NCBI GenBank assembly: GCA_964447175.1
Contig: CAYURP010000006.1
Location: 1-64,000, forward strand
DNA: 64,000 nt
Direction of reading: 5' to 3'
From: CAYURP01 sp964447175
GTDB lineage: Bacteria; Zixibacteria; MSB-5A5; SM23-73-2
The first letter of the stretch is position 1; the number at the start of each line of letters is the position of its first letter. The notes below the pieces were generated by a model. It was not told the origin of the DNA, did not search any database, and saw only the letters and a list, made by a program, of their open reading frames with translations. Shown one piece after another: positions 57,603 to 64,000 of the stretch. Position numbers and translations under genes: made by a program.

Positions 57603-57922
57603 TAATAGTAACATCAAATGAGATTCCAGGAAAAAGAATAGTGAAGACATTGGGACTGGTCAGGGGAAACACCATAAGAGCCAGACACATAGGTCATGAT
57701 ATAATGGCTATATTAAGAGGGTTAGTTGGGGGTGAGATTGTCGATTACACCAAGATGTTAGCCGAAGCCCGGGAGCAGGCTCTGGATCGGATGACAGAGG
57801 AGGCAGAGAAGCTGGGCGCCAATGCGGTTATTATGACGAGATTCGCCACCTCCATGGTGATGCAGGGCGCAGCCGAGCTTTTGGCCTACGGAACCGCAGT
57901 AGTTGTCGAGGATGCACGCTAA
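57599..57922 (+). CDS. YbjQ/UPF0145-family protein
   Basis: The ATG at 57599 overlaps the anti-sigma stop by four bases (ATGA), so translation is coupled. The 107-residue protein shows 'TSNEIPGKRIVKTLGLVRGNTIRARHIGHDIMAILRGLVGGEIVDYTKMLAEAREQALDRMTEEAEKLGANAVIMTRFATS', the YbjQ/UPF0145 pattern with 'GNT.RAR..G.DI.A.LR...GGE...Y'. The family forms pentamers of unknown function and is often next to stress regulators. Function here is unknown; co-expression with the sigma/anti-sigma pair suggests a stress role. Confidence 0.9.
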   Translation: MIIVTSNEIPGKRIVKTLGLVRGNTIRARHIGHDIMAILRGLVGGEIVDYTKMLAEAREQALDRMTEEAEKLGANAVIMTRFATSMVMQGAAELLAYGTAVVVEDAR

Positions 57923-57998
57923 TTTAAACTACTATTATAATAAATGGAACAAAAAAGTTTATATACGTGTAAATGAAAATATACAGGAGTTAATAGCT

Positions 57999-58085
57999 AT
58001 GTTAAAATATTTCTGGCTATTAATAATGATCTTTGAATTGATTTACACCATTATAATTGTCTACAGGCTCTTATCCTTGAGCTGA
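57999..58085 (+). CDS. Possible 28-residue membrane peptide
   Basis: ATG 57999 has CAGGAG at nine to ten bases upstream and encodes MLKYFWLLIMIFELIYTIII plus eight more residues, almost wholly hydrophobic. The ribosome site and hydrophobic composition make a small membrane peptide possible. Such short frames also arise by chance in AT-rich DNA, so support is modest. The rest of the 505-bp gap 57923-58427 is covered by the hairpin field and a promoter. Confidence 0.3.
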   Translation: MLKYFWLLIMIFELIYTIIIVYRLLSLS

Positions 58086-58161
58086 TGATTCCCTTCACTA
58101 AAAAACGGAGCTGTCTCTACAGGAACCGATTAAATACCTCCAATCTTTGTTTTCATATCTT

Positions 58162-58284
58162 TTGGTGGTGGTGGAATTGTCCAAAGGATCCCGCTAAAAA
58201 GCGGGAGATTTCCACCACCAAATTACTCTGGTTGAGGAATTCCCCCGCCCGCACGGTGGGATCTTAACGACAATTCCTCAACCA
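58162..58284. repeat. Two nested hairpins upstream of 58428
   Basis: The first, about 58162-58223, has outer arms TTTGGTGGTGG...CCACCACCAAA around an inner hairpin TCCCGCT, AAAA, AGCGGGA. The second, 58230-58283, has outer arms GGTTGAGGAATT...AATTCCTCAACC around an inner C/G-rich stem (CCCGCCCGCACGGTGGG). The outer stem with an inner hairpin recalls the nested pair at 30127-30199. Confidence 0.7.
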
Positions 58285-58325
58285 ACATAAATCTCTATTA
58301 TACTAATCTTTAGTAAATTTTTATT

Positions 58326-58353
58326 TTGACTTTTGAGGGTTTTATATTATATT
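58326..58353 (+). promoter_or_regulatory. Predicted promoter of the exported protein at 58428
   Basis: TTGACT (58326-58331), 16 bp, TATATT (58348-58353). The leader to ATG 58428 is about 65 nt. Confidence 0.5.
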
Positions 58354-58427
58354 ATTAATATTATAACTCAGATACTCGATATATGAAGGTCGTTTATGAA
58401 TAATAATTTTTAAAGAGGGTCAAATCT

Positions 58428-58958
58428 ATGAAAAAAGTATCTTTAATTACAGCAACAATCCTCTTTATTTGTGCAATTTTTATGGCTCAAGATTGTAAAG
58501 CCAAAAAAATAAAACCTGAAACTTATCACCCTCCAAAGGATTTAAAGTTCGGAATGTCCAAAGCTGAAGTTGAGTCAACATTGAAAATCCAACTCAGGAA
58601 AACACAACACAAGATGGGGGGCTTTTATAAAGGCAAAATATCAATATCTAATAGAGAAAGAGACACTCTTTTTAAGTTCATAAATGATTCCTTATTAAAT
58701 GTTTCCATCACGCTTGAAAGTGGGAAAAACATAAAAAGCAATGATTACGACCATTACAAAAGTGTTCTTGAAAGCAAATATGGAGATCCTACAGAAGACT
58801 GGGTTTACAGTAGTATGTGGGTTGCAGTTGATGGAACTAATATATTCTTAAATTATGATTACTCTTCTGTATATAATAAGGTATGGTTGCTGTATACTCA
58901 TCCACGATTTTTCGAAGAACAAGATGAAAAGAGAAGAAAGGAAAGTAAAGAATTCTGA
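58428..58958 (+). CDS. Exported protein of unknown function
   Basis: The 176-residue protein has a signal peptide (MKKVSLITATILFICAIFMAQDCKA) and then a soluble domain: 'PKDLKFGMSKAEVESTLKIQLRK', 'SISNRERDTLFKFINDSLLNVSITLESG', 'YKSVLESKYGDPTEDWVYSSMW'. The opening 'LKFGMSKAEVESTL' is like the start of SmpA/OmlA-type and other small periplasmic beta-alpha proteins, where 'GMS.EEV...LG' is common, but the rest does not follow. I assign no function. The next gene, a membrane protein, is 85 bp downstream on the same strand. Confidence 0.65.
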   Translation: MKKVSLITATILFICAIFMAQDCKAKKIKPETYHPPKDLKFGMSKAEVESTLKIQLRKTQHKMGGFYKGKISISNRERDTLFKFINDSLLNVSITLESGKNIKSNDYDHYKSVLESKYGDPTEDWVYSSMWVAVDGTNIFLNYDYSSVYNKVWLLYTHPRFFEEQDEKRRKESKEF

Positions 58959-59043
58959 TAGATATTATTTTGAAAAGTTTATTTTCTGCTATAATAGACT
59001 AATTATTCATCAGAATAAATTAATAAAATATCGGAGGTAACAA

Positions 59044-59598
59044 ATGAAAGACTACTTTGTAGTCTTAGGGAGGATTTTTATATTCTCAACATTACTTCCT
59101 GGTGTAATTGGTTATGTAGGCCTTGCTGTATTGTTCGGTGAATCTCAGATGCTGAACTATGGTCTAATAAAACTATTAATTCTTGCATGTGCGCTGGGAT
59201 TTGTCGCTAATGCTATAGGTCATTTCCATGACGCTTATTGTCGGAAGCCAAAAGAGAAAAGATGGCCTCATTCTTTTTTGAAATTGGTAGATAAATTGAA
59301 CCAAGTTCCTGAAAGCTTTAGAAATATTTACTACTGGGAGGTGGCTTATGTTGAAAATCTTCACGATTTTTATTTCAATTCTGCCGTGGTATTAATAATT
59401 GTGCCCCTTTTTAAGTGCTTGCATATGATAGTTAAAGGTCGTTTTTGTTGGAATTCGATAGAATGGATTCTAGTTATACCTTATGTTCTAGTCATTGTTT
59501 TTCTTTGGTTACTTTCAAATAAACTACTTAAAGGCATAGATACAATAACAAATCATTCAGAAAAAGAATCTGCTATGGATAAAAGCTCACACACTTAA
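59044..59598 (+). CDS. Integral membrane protein, unknown
   Basis: The 184-residue protein has about four membrane segments: 'IFIFSTLLPGVIGYVGLAVLF', 'LIKLLILACALGFVANAIGHF', 'FYFNSAVVLIIVPLFKCLHMIV' and 'WILVIPYVLVIVFLWLLSNKLL'. The central loop has 'HDAYCRKPKEKRWPHSFLKLVDKLNQVPESFRNIYYWEVAY' with several aromatic and basic residues. GGAGG lies before ATG 59044. I recognise no family; it could partner the exported protein upstream. Confidence 0.65.
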   Translation: MKDYFVVLGRIFIFSTLLPGVIGYVGLAVLFGESQMLNYGLIKLLILACALGFVANAIGHFHDAYCRKPKEKRWPHSFLKLVDKLNQVPESFRNIYYWEVAYVENLHDFYFNSAVVLIIVPLFKCLHMIVKGRFCWNSIEWILVIPYVLVIVFLWLLSNKLLKGIDTITNHSEKESAMDKSSHT

Positions 59599-59621
59599 CA
59601 AAAACAGACTTACTTGAGTCC

Positions 59622-60791
59622 TCACTCGTTTTCCCTTAAAACCTCTATCAGTCGCTTGATTTCCTCTTCAGTATTGTAAAAATGGGGGGAGACCCGGATG
59701 GCATTTTCTCGGTAGGAAACTATAATCCTCTTCTTACAAAGCTTCTGATAAAGGTCTCTGCTGTTCTTACCTGAAAAAGAAAGAATGGAAGACCTGTGCA
59801 TTGGCTCTAAAGAGCTTTTTATCTGGTAGGGACTATCCTTTAAGTAGTCTAGTAGGATATCCAAAAGATGTAAGGTATGTCTCTGGATTTGGGGGATGCC
59901 GATTTCTAAAAGCATTCCTAAAGATGTGTTCATTATCATTATGCCATTATAAGGATAAGAACCTGTAGCAAAACGTCTGGCATCGGGAAAAGGCTTCAGA
60001 TCGAATTTCAAAAGGTCGGTGAAATTCAGATTCCAGTCCACGCCCATCCACCCAAAAAACACCGGATCGAGTTTCCGCTTTGCTTCCTTGGAGTAATAGA
60101 AGAATCCATGTCCCAGAACACTGCAAAGCCACTTCTGCGTGCCTGAACTCAAAAAATCGATTTTTGCTTTCTTCACATCCAGATCCAAAACTCCAATGCC
60201 CTGAATGGCATCCACCACAAAAAAGATGTCATTTTCCTGGCATATTTTACCTATGGTTTCCAGGTCGTTTTTAAAACCGTTTTGAAATTGAACAAAACTT
60301 ATGGATAACACCTTTGTGCTCTTATCAATGGACTTTTTGAACTCGTTCATATCAAAGAAGCCATCCCTGCTGCGAATGAATTTTATCTTAACTCCCTTTT
60401 TTCTTAAATTGAGCCAGGGATAGACATTGGCCGGGAACTCCACATCAGGTAAAAGCACTGTGTCTTTGGGTTTTAAATCCAATCCCTGGGCAGCTATGTT
60501 CAAGCCATAGGAGGTGTTAAATGCAAATCCGATCTCAGAGGTTCCCGCATGGATCATCCGGGCAATTTTCTTACTGTTATCATTCAGAAGACCAAATCCC
60601 AACTTATCTATATCACCTGTTTTTTTAAGTGTAGCATACTCCAGAAATTCCTCGGCTGCCCTTACCGATCTTTGAGGCAAAGGCGTCCAGGAGGCGTGAT
60701 TTAAATAGATTATCTTATCAGTAAAGGGGAATTCCTTTCGATATTTTTTAAGATTTATTTCGTATTTTCTTTTCATCTTCTTCCTTTCCAT
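59622..60791 (-). CDS. Class V PLP-dependent aminotransferase/cysteine desulfurase-like protein
   Basis: The 389-residue protein has the fold-type I PLP pattern: 'IIYLNHASWTPLPQRSVRAA' (N-terminal gate), 'EIGFAFNTSYGLNIAAQGL', 'FVVDAIQGIGVLDLDVKK' with Asp194 for the PLP nitrogen, and Lys220 in 'FLSSGTQKWLCSVLGHGFFY' as the Schiff-base Lys. The last part lacks the active-site Cys loop of NifS/SufS, so desulfurase activity is unlikely; kynureninase- or isopenicillin-epimerase-like activity fits better. It begins right after the stop of the epimerase gene, so the two form an operon. A second ATG at codon 6 has a better ribosome site. Confidence 0.88.
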   Translation of the reverse strand: MERKKMKRKYEINLKKYRKEFPFTDKIIYLNHASWTPLPQRSVRAAEEFLEYATLKKTGDIDKLGFGLLNDNSKKIARMIHAGTSEIGFAFNTSYGLNIAAQGLDLKPKDTVLLPDVEFPANVYPWLNLRKKGVKIKFIRSRDGFFDMNEFKKSIDKSTKVLSISFVQFQNGFKNDLETIGKICQENDIFFVVDAIQGIGVLDLDVKKAKIDFLSSGTQKWLCSVLGHGFFYYSKEAKRKLDPVFFGWMGVDWNLNFTDLLKFDLKPFPDARRFATGSYPYNGIMIMNTSLGMLLEIGIPQIQRHTLHLLDILLDYLKDSPYQIKSSLEPMHRSSILSFSGKNSRDLYQKLCKKRIIVSYRENAIRVSPHFYNTEEEIKRLIEVLRENE

Positions 60792-61784
60792 TTATAGCCA
60801 GCTGTTCTGTTTATACCAGTCGACAGTCTCAATTGCCCCCTGTTCCAGACTATATTTCGGGGTGAATCCCAGGTCTCTTTTTGCCTTGGAAACATCGCAA
60901 ATCCAGTATTTTCCGGAGATCTCCCTTGCCTTCTGGGGATTGAAAGAAGCAGCCTCTCCTTTGATGCGGGAGAATAACTGGGACAGAAATGCAGAAAAAA
61001 TTAACAAAAACACAGGTATTCTGATGATTATTGCCTTAACCTTCAAAGCATTTTGAATCAAATCCTCTGCATCAGAAAAAGAGGACGGTTTTTCATTGGC
61101 AATAAAATAGATTTGTCCCACAGCTTTTCCGCATTCACCAGCCAGACATGTACCTTCAACCAGGTCTTTGACATAAACCAAACTCAAATAGTTCTCCCTG
61201 AAACCAAAAAGAGGTTTTATGTGTTTTTTTATCAACTTAAAAAAAATAAAAATCTCCGTATCCCGGGGACCATATACCCCTGGTGGGCGAATAATGGTTA
61301 CAGGCAGTTTATCTTTATAAGCCAAAACAGCATTCTCACCCATAAGCTTACTTTTCCCGTAATCGGTTATAGGGTTGCAGGGTGAATTTTCATTCAAAGT
61401 CGTCATATCCTTACCTGGTCCCATCACTGCCTGGGAGCTGACATAGATAAATCTTTTTATCCCGGGATTTGACTCACAGACCGCCTCAACTAAGTTTTTG
61501 GTTCCCAGATAATTAGCTTCATAATAATCCTGTCTGTCTTTGGCTTTGGTCAAACCTCCCAGATGAAAAACAAAATCCTGACCCTTCACAGCTTTTTTTA
61601 ACGATTCCTTATCTTTCAGTTCACCGTATACAAAACTAACCTTGAGCCCCTGAATCCATCTCAGATTGCTGGTCTTTCTGATAAGACAGGTTACCTCATA
61701 TCCTCTTGACAATAAAGCCTCTACCAGATGGCTTCCCACAAAACCATTGGCACCTGTAACTAAAGCTGTTGAAGATTTTCCCAT
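60792..61784 (-). CDS. NAD-dependent epimerase/dehydratase (extended SDR)
   Basis: The 330-residue protein has the NAD-binding motif 'TALVTGANGFVGSHLVEALLSRGYEVTCLIRK' (GxxGFxG), the acidic/basic cofactor loop, 'VFHLGGLTKAKD' and the YxxxK catalytic pair in 'NPITDYGKSKLMGE'. A hydrophobic stretch near residue 255 ('IIRIPVFLLIFSAFLSQLF') suggests membrane contact, as in sterol or ceramide reductase-type SDRs. It shares an operon with the class V aminotransferase and is divergent from the SPT-like gene. That context recalls ceramide-type lipid synthesis loci, in which an SDR (CerR-like) reduces the ketone made by SPT. This role is inference. Confidence 0.88.
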   Translation of the reverse strand: MGKSSTALVTGANGFVGSHLVEALLSRGYEVTCLIRKTSNLRWIQGLKVSFVYGELKDKESLKKAVKGQDFVFHLGGLTKAKDRQDYYEANYLGTKNLVEAVCESNPGIKRFIYVSSQAVMGPGKDMTTLNENSPCNPITDYGKSKLMGENAVLAYKDKLPVTIIRPPGVYGPRDTEIFIFFKLIKKHIKPLFGFRENYLSLVYVKDLVEGTCLAGECGKAVGQIYFIANEKPSSFSDAEDLIQNALKVKAIIIRIPVFLLIFSAFLSQLFSRIKGEAASFNPQKAREISGKYWICDVSKAKRDLGFTPKYSLEQGAIETVDWYKQNSWL

Positions 61785-61812
61785 TTTCTATATAATCAGC
61801 TCCAGTTTTATC

Positions 61813-61841
61813 TTGACAAAATGTAAAATATTATATACCAT
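61813..61841 (+). promoter_or_regulatory. Predicted promoter of the SPT-like gene
   Basis: TTGACA (61813-61818), 17 bp, TACCAT (61836-61841). The -35 is perfect and the -10 matches four of six bases. The leader to ATG 61972 is about 125 nt. No obvious minus-strand promoter for the epimerase was seen in the 187-bp gap. Confidence 0.4.
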
Positions 61842-61971
61842 CCAATTTTATAAGAGTTCTTTGTCCAAAGGATTCACAGAAAATGTCACCAAAAAATATC
61901 ATATGGAGAACGATTTAGCAATAGTTAAGTTAAACAACTTTCAAGGCGCAACTTTCTGTAATTAAAACAAA

Positions 61972-63153
61972 ATGGACCTATTTCAAAAATGTAAAGAATT
62001 TGAAGTTGCCAGGGAGGTAATGGCTAAGGGTTTTTATCCTTATTTTAACCCTATCTCCTCAGGAGCTGATACTGAGGTCATAATCAATGGCAGAAAAATA
62101 ATAATGATAGGTTCGAACAACTACCTGGGTTTAACCAATCACCCCAGAGTCAAACTGGCTGCTATTGAGGCTATTGACAAATATGGGTCGAGCTGCACCG
62201 GCTCCAGATTCTTGAATGGAACTTTAGATATTCACGAGGAGTTAGAAAGAAGGCTGGCAAAATTTATGAAAAAGGAAGCAGCATTGGTGTTCTCCACCGG
62301 CTTTCAGACCAACCTGGGTACCATATCATCTCTGGTGAACAAAGGGGACTTTATGATAACCGACCGTGCAGACCATGCCAGCATTGTGGATGGATGCAGG
62401 TTATCCTTTGGAAGGGTGCTGAAATACAAACATAACGATATGGCAGAGCTGGAAAGGGTATTAGCAAATTGTGATAAGGATGGCGGGAAGATGATTATAG
62501 TGGATGGGGTCTTCTCGATGGAGGGAGACATCGCCAATCTGCCAGAGATGACAAAGTTAGCTAAAAAGTATGATGCCCGTTTGATGGTGGACGATGCCCA
62601 CTCCATCGGAGTCTTAGGGGAAAACGGAAGAGGAACTGCTGAGCATTTCGGATTGAATGATGAGGTAGACCTAATAATGGGCACCTTCTCCAAATCTTTT
62701 GCCTCCATAGGTGGTTTTATTGCAGGCAAAGAGGATGTGATCCATTACATCAAGCATTTTGCGAGGGCTTTAATCTTTTCCGCTTCAATGCCCCCATCTG
62801 CTGTTGCCACCTGTTTGGCAGCCCTGAACATAATCGAGACCGAGCCTGAAAGAAGAGAAAGGTTGTGGAAAATTACCCACAGAATGCAAAAAGAATACAA
62901 GAGCATGGGATTTGATATTGGTCCCACACAGACTCCTATAATTCCAATATATATCGGGGATAATATGAAGTGTTTCCAGTTCTGGAAGATGTTATTCGAT
63001 GAAGGGATATTCACCAATCCCATAGTTGCACCCGCAGTCCCGCCCGGCTCCCAGCTACTGCGCACCAGCTACACCGCCACCCATACCGTCCAGCAGATGG
63101 ACCGAGTCTTAGAGGTTTTCGAGAAAGTTGGAAAGAAAATGGGGGTAATTTAA
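61972..63153 (+). CDS. Alpha-oxoamine synthase, serine palmitoyltransferase-like
   Basis: The 393-residue PLP enzyme has 'MIGSNNYLGLTNHPRVKLAA', 'SSCTGSRFLNGTLDIHEELE', His135 in 'DRADHASIVDG', Asp207 and His210 in 'LMVDDAHSIGVLG', and Lys241 in 'GTFSKSFASIGGF'. KBL and BioF usually read 'TLGKA' around the Lys, whereas serine palmitoyltransferases read 'TFSKS' or 'TFTKS', so SPT is the best fit. It would join serine and an acyl thioester to make a 3-keto sphingoid base in the cytosol. The divergent SDR could reduce the ketone. KBL remains the alternative, but no tdh is nearby. No ribosome site is visible before ATG 61972. Confidence 0.85.
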   Translation: MDLFQKCKEFEVAREVMAKGFYPYFNPISSGADTEVIINGRKIIMIGSNNYLGLTNHPRVKLAAIEAIDKYGSSCTGSRFLNGTLDIHEELERRLAKFMKKEAALVFSTGFQTNLGTISSLVNKGDFMITDRADHASIVDGCRLSFGRVLKYKHNDMAELERVLANCDKDGGKMIIVDGVFSMEGDIANLPEMTKLAKKYDARLMVDDAHSIGVLGENGRGTAEHFGLNDEVDLIMGTFSKSFASIGGFIAGKEDVIHYIKHFARALIFSASMPPSAVATCLAALNIIETEPERRERLWKITHRMQKEYKSMGFDIGPTQTPIIPIYIGDNMKCFQFWKMLFDEGIFTNPIVAPAVPPGSQLLRTSYTATHTVQQMDRVLEVFEKVGKKMGVI

Positions 63154-63623
63154 TTCTTTAGAAGTTGAGTTTCCCTATCCATTCAAGTATGAAATCTAAT
63201 CGGGGGATCGTTACCCAAAAGGATCAATTCAACATTTTTTCAGTAATAATTAATACATAAATCTTGAATTTAGAAAATTGAAACATCATAGTATTATGAG
63301 TGTATATAAGGATAAACTAAGCAGAGAGAGTGTATGTTTATGTTCTGTCGGGCCTTGCCCATTTGGGTGTGACCTGACAGCCTTGTTCCATATGTACCAG
63401 GTCACACTCATGATAAACCATGAGCAAGACCTAACACAACAGGAAAGGTAATTTAATTCTTTAGAAGTTGAGTTTCCCTATCCATCCAAGTAAAACTCTA
63501 ATCAGGTAATCTTTTACTAATAAGATCAATTTAAGTCTTATTCGAAAATAATAAATACATAGATATTAGACCGAAAAATTGAAACATCTAAAGGAGGGGT
63601 AGTGTATATAAAGATAAACTAAG
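63144..63623. repeat. Direct repeat of about 178 bp flanking an inverted-repeat core, gap 63154-63634
   Basis: Copy 1 (63144-63321) and copy 2 (63447-63623) both begin GGTAATTTAATTCTTTAG and end GATAAACTAAG, with clear point differences. Copy 1 starts inside the last codons of the SPT-like gene. Between them (63322-63446) lies an inverted repeat: GTGTGACCT (63367-63375) with AGGTCACAC (63399-63407), and outer CTTGCCCAT with ATGAGCAAG. Copy 2 leads into the ribosome site of the last gene. It resembles tandem duplication of a gene leader. Confidence 0.75.
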
Positions 63624-63634
63624 GAGACAACATT

Positions 63635-64000
63635 TTGAAAAAAACGTTAACATTTTTATTCGTTTTTGTTTTGTTTACTTCATTTTTATTCACATCGCCC
63701 TTTGCAGTGAATTTGAAAAGCGAGGAGCTAACTGATTCGGATTACACCGTACTAAAAGTCTGTGAAGGGGTTATCCAGTTGTTCCAGCAGTTTCCGGACT
63801 CTGTTTGGCCCGGATATAATCTTGCCCAAAGACCTTTTATGGTCTACGTGCCTGAGAAATGGGCCTTGCTTTTTAATTACTCCAAAGAGACAGACGGTTT
63901 TACGGCATATCCGGAGAACTGGCCTGATTTAGGTACCCCTGTCTTATTTCACAAGGGACAATACAAACATCTTGCGGGGCAGCTTGCCTTTGAAATTCCA
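63635..64000 (+). CDS. Exported protein, 3' end cut by window edge
   Basis: AAGGAG at 63621-63626 is followed by TTG 63635, giving a signal peptide (KKTLTFLFVFVLFTSFLFTS) and the mature start 'FAVNLKSEELTDSDYTVLKVCEGVIQLFQQF'. Some 120 residues are visible, including 'RPFMVYVPEKWALLFNY' and 'HKGQYKHLAGQLAFEIP'. I do not recognise a family. The frame is open to the edge. It could be the lumenal domain of a peptidase or phosphatase, but that is a guess and I give no call. Confidence 0.75.
   Translation, partial: MKKTLTFLFVFVLFTSFLFTSPFAVNLKSEELTDSDYTVLKVCEGVIQLFQQFPDSVWPGYNLAQRPFMVYVPEKWALLFNYSKETDGFTAYPENWPDLGTPVLFHKGQYKHLAGQLAFEIP

Noticed and set aside
59622..60791. Cysteine desulfurase (NifS/SufS) call
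   Set aside because: The active-site Cys loop is absent, so only the fold is called.
61972..63153. Glycine C-acetyltransferase (KBL) call
   Set aside because: The Lys region reads TFSKS, not TLGKA, and there is no threonine dehydrogenase nearby; kept only as an alternative.
1..64000. tRNA or rRNA genes
   Set aside because: No segment with a tRNA cloverleaf or rRNA-like conserved words was seen by eye; a covariance scan could still find one.

Overview
The window is a moderately AT-rich, densely coded bacterial segment. I assign it to the FCB side of the bacterial tree, a candidate phylum of the Zixibacteria/KSB1/Marinimicrobia kind. The assignment rests on two secreted proteins (52521-54719, 54882-56468) with the 'NYPNPFN' C-terminal sorting domain, an outer-membrane Omp85/TamB pair, a serine-palmitoyltransferase-like enzyme, a membrane ETF:quinone oxidoreductase, and intergenic clusters of short perfect hairpins. 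The phylum is inferred; no rRNA or tRNA gene was seen.

Layout. 1-6717 (minus): secreted S9 peptidase (cut by the window edge), small protein-NfeD-slipin operon, a peroxiredoxin whose active-site codon is in-frame TGA (probable selenoprotein), a TPR protein and an amidohydrolase. 6969-11941 (minus): PIN protein, phosphofructokinase, methyltransferase, two flavin/PNPOx-fold proteins, HAD phosphatase. 12215-21662 (minus): orphan membrane-anchored protein, then the chain tamB-tamA-orf-RCK_C protein-pyruvate kinase. 21733-24887 (minus): CorA, MscS, a truncated second CorA and a Ca2+/cation antiporter. 25235-29239: DUF5661 protein (plus) and a five-gene minus operon (LiaF-like, prenyltransferase-fold, methyltransferase, PNPOx-like, AlkD-like). 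29432-32810: secreted archaemetzincin, hairpin field, zinc-ribbon protein, PcrA helicase.

32932-35629 is a two-gene cassette: a zinc-metalloprotease fused to a dCTP-deaminase-like domain, plus a small helical protein. It diverges from etfB-etfA-ETF:quinone reductase, followed by a DUF1858 protein, NadA and MutM. 42232-46192 is an accessory island: two RelA/SpoT-domain paralogues (one with an ochre stop), a DUF4145 protein and a Cas4-like PD-(D/E)XK nuclease, whose three transcription units carry copies of one promoter-leader. 46805-52044: radical SAM protein and two trehalose routes (TreT and fused OtsA-OtsB). 52521-57922: two sorting-domain exoproteins, ECF sigma/anti-sigma pair and a YbjQ-like protein. 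58428-64000: small exported/membrane proteins, class V aminotransferase with an NAD-dependent epimerase, a divergent SPT-like enzyme, and an exported protein cut by the edge.

Transcription looks orthodox: many units have TTGACA/TTGACT, usually 17 bp, then a TATAAT-like box. The strongest leads are the Sec peroxiredoxin with its SECIS-like hairpin, the protease-dCTP deaminase fusion, the RelA/SpoT-DUF4145-nuclease island with its triplicated leader, and the hairpin cassettes, one class of which appears to have entered mutM in frame.
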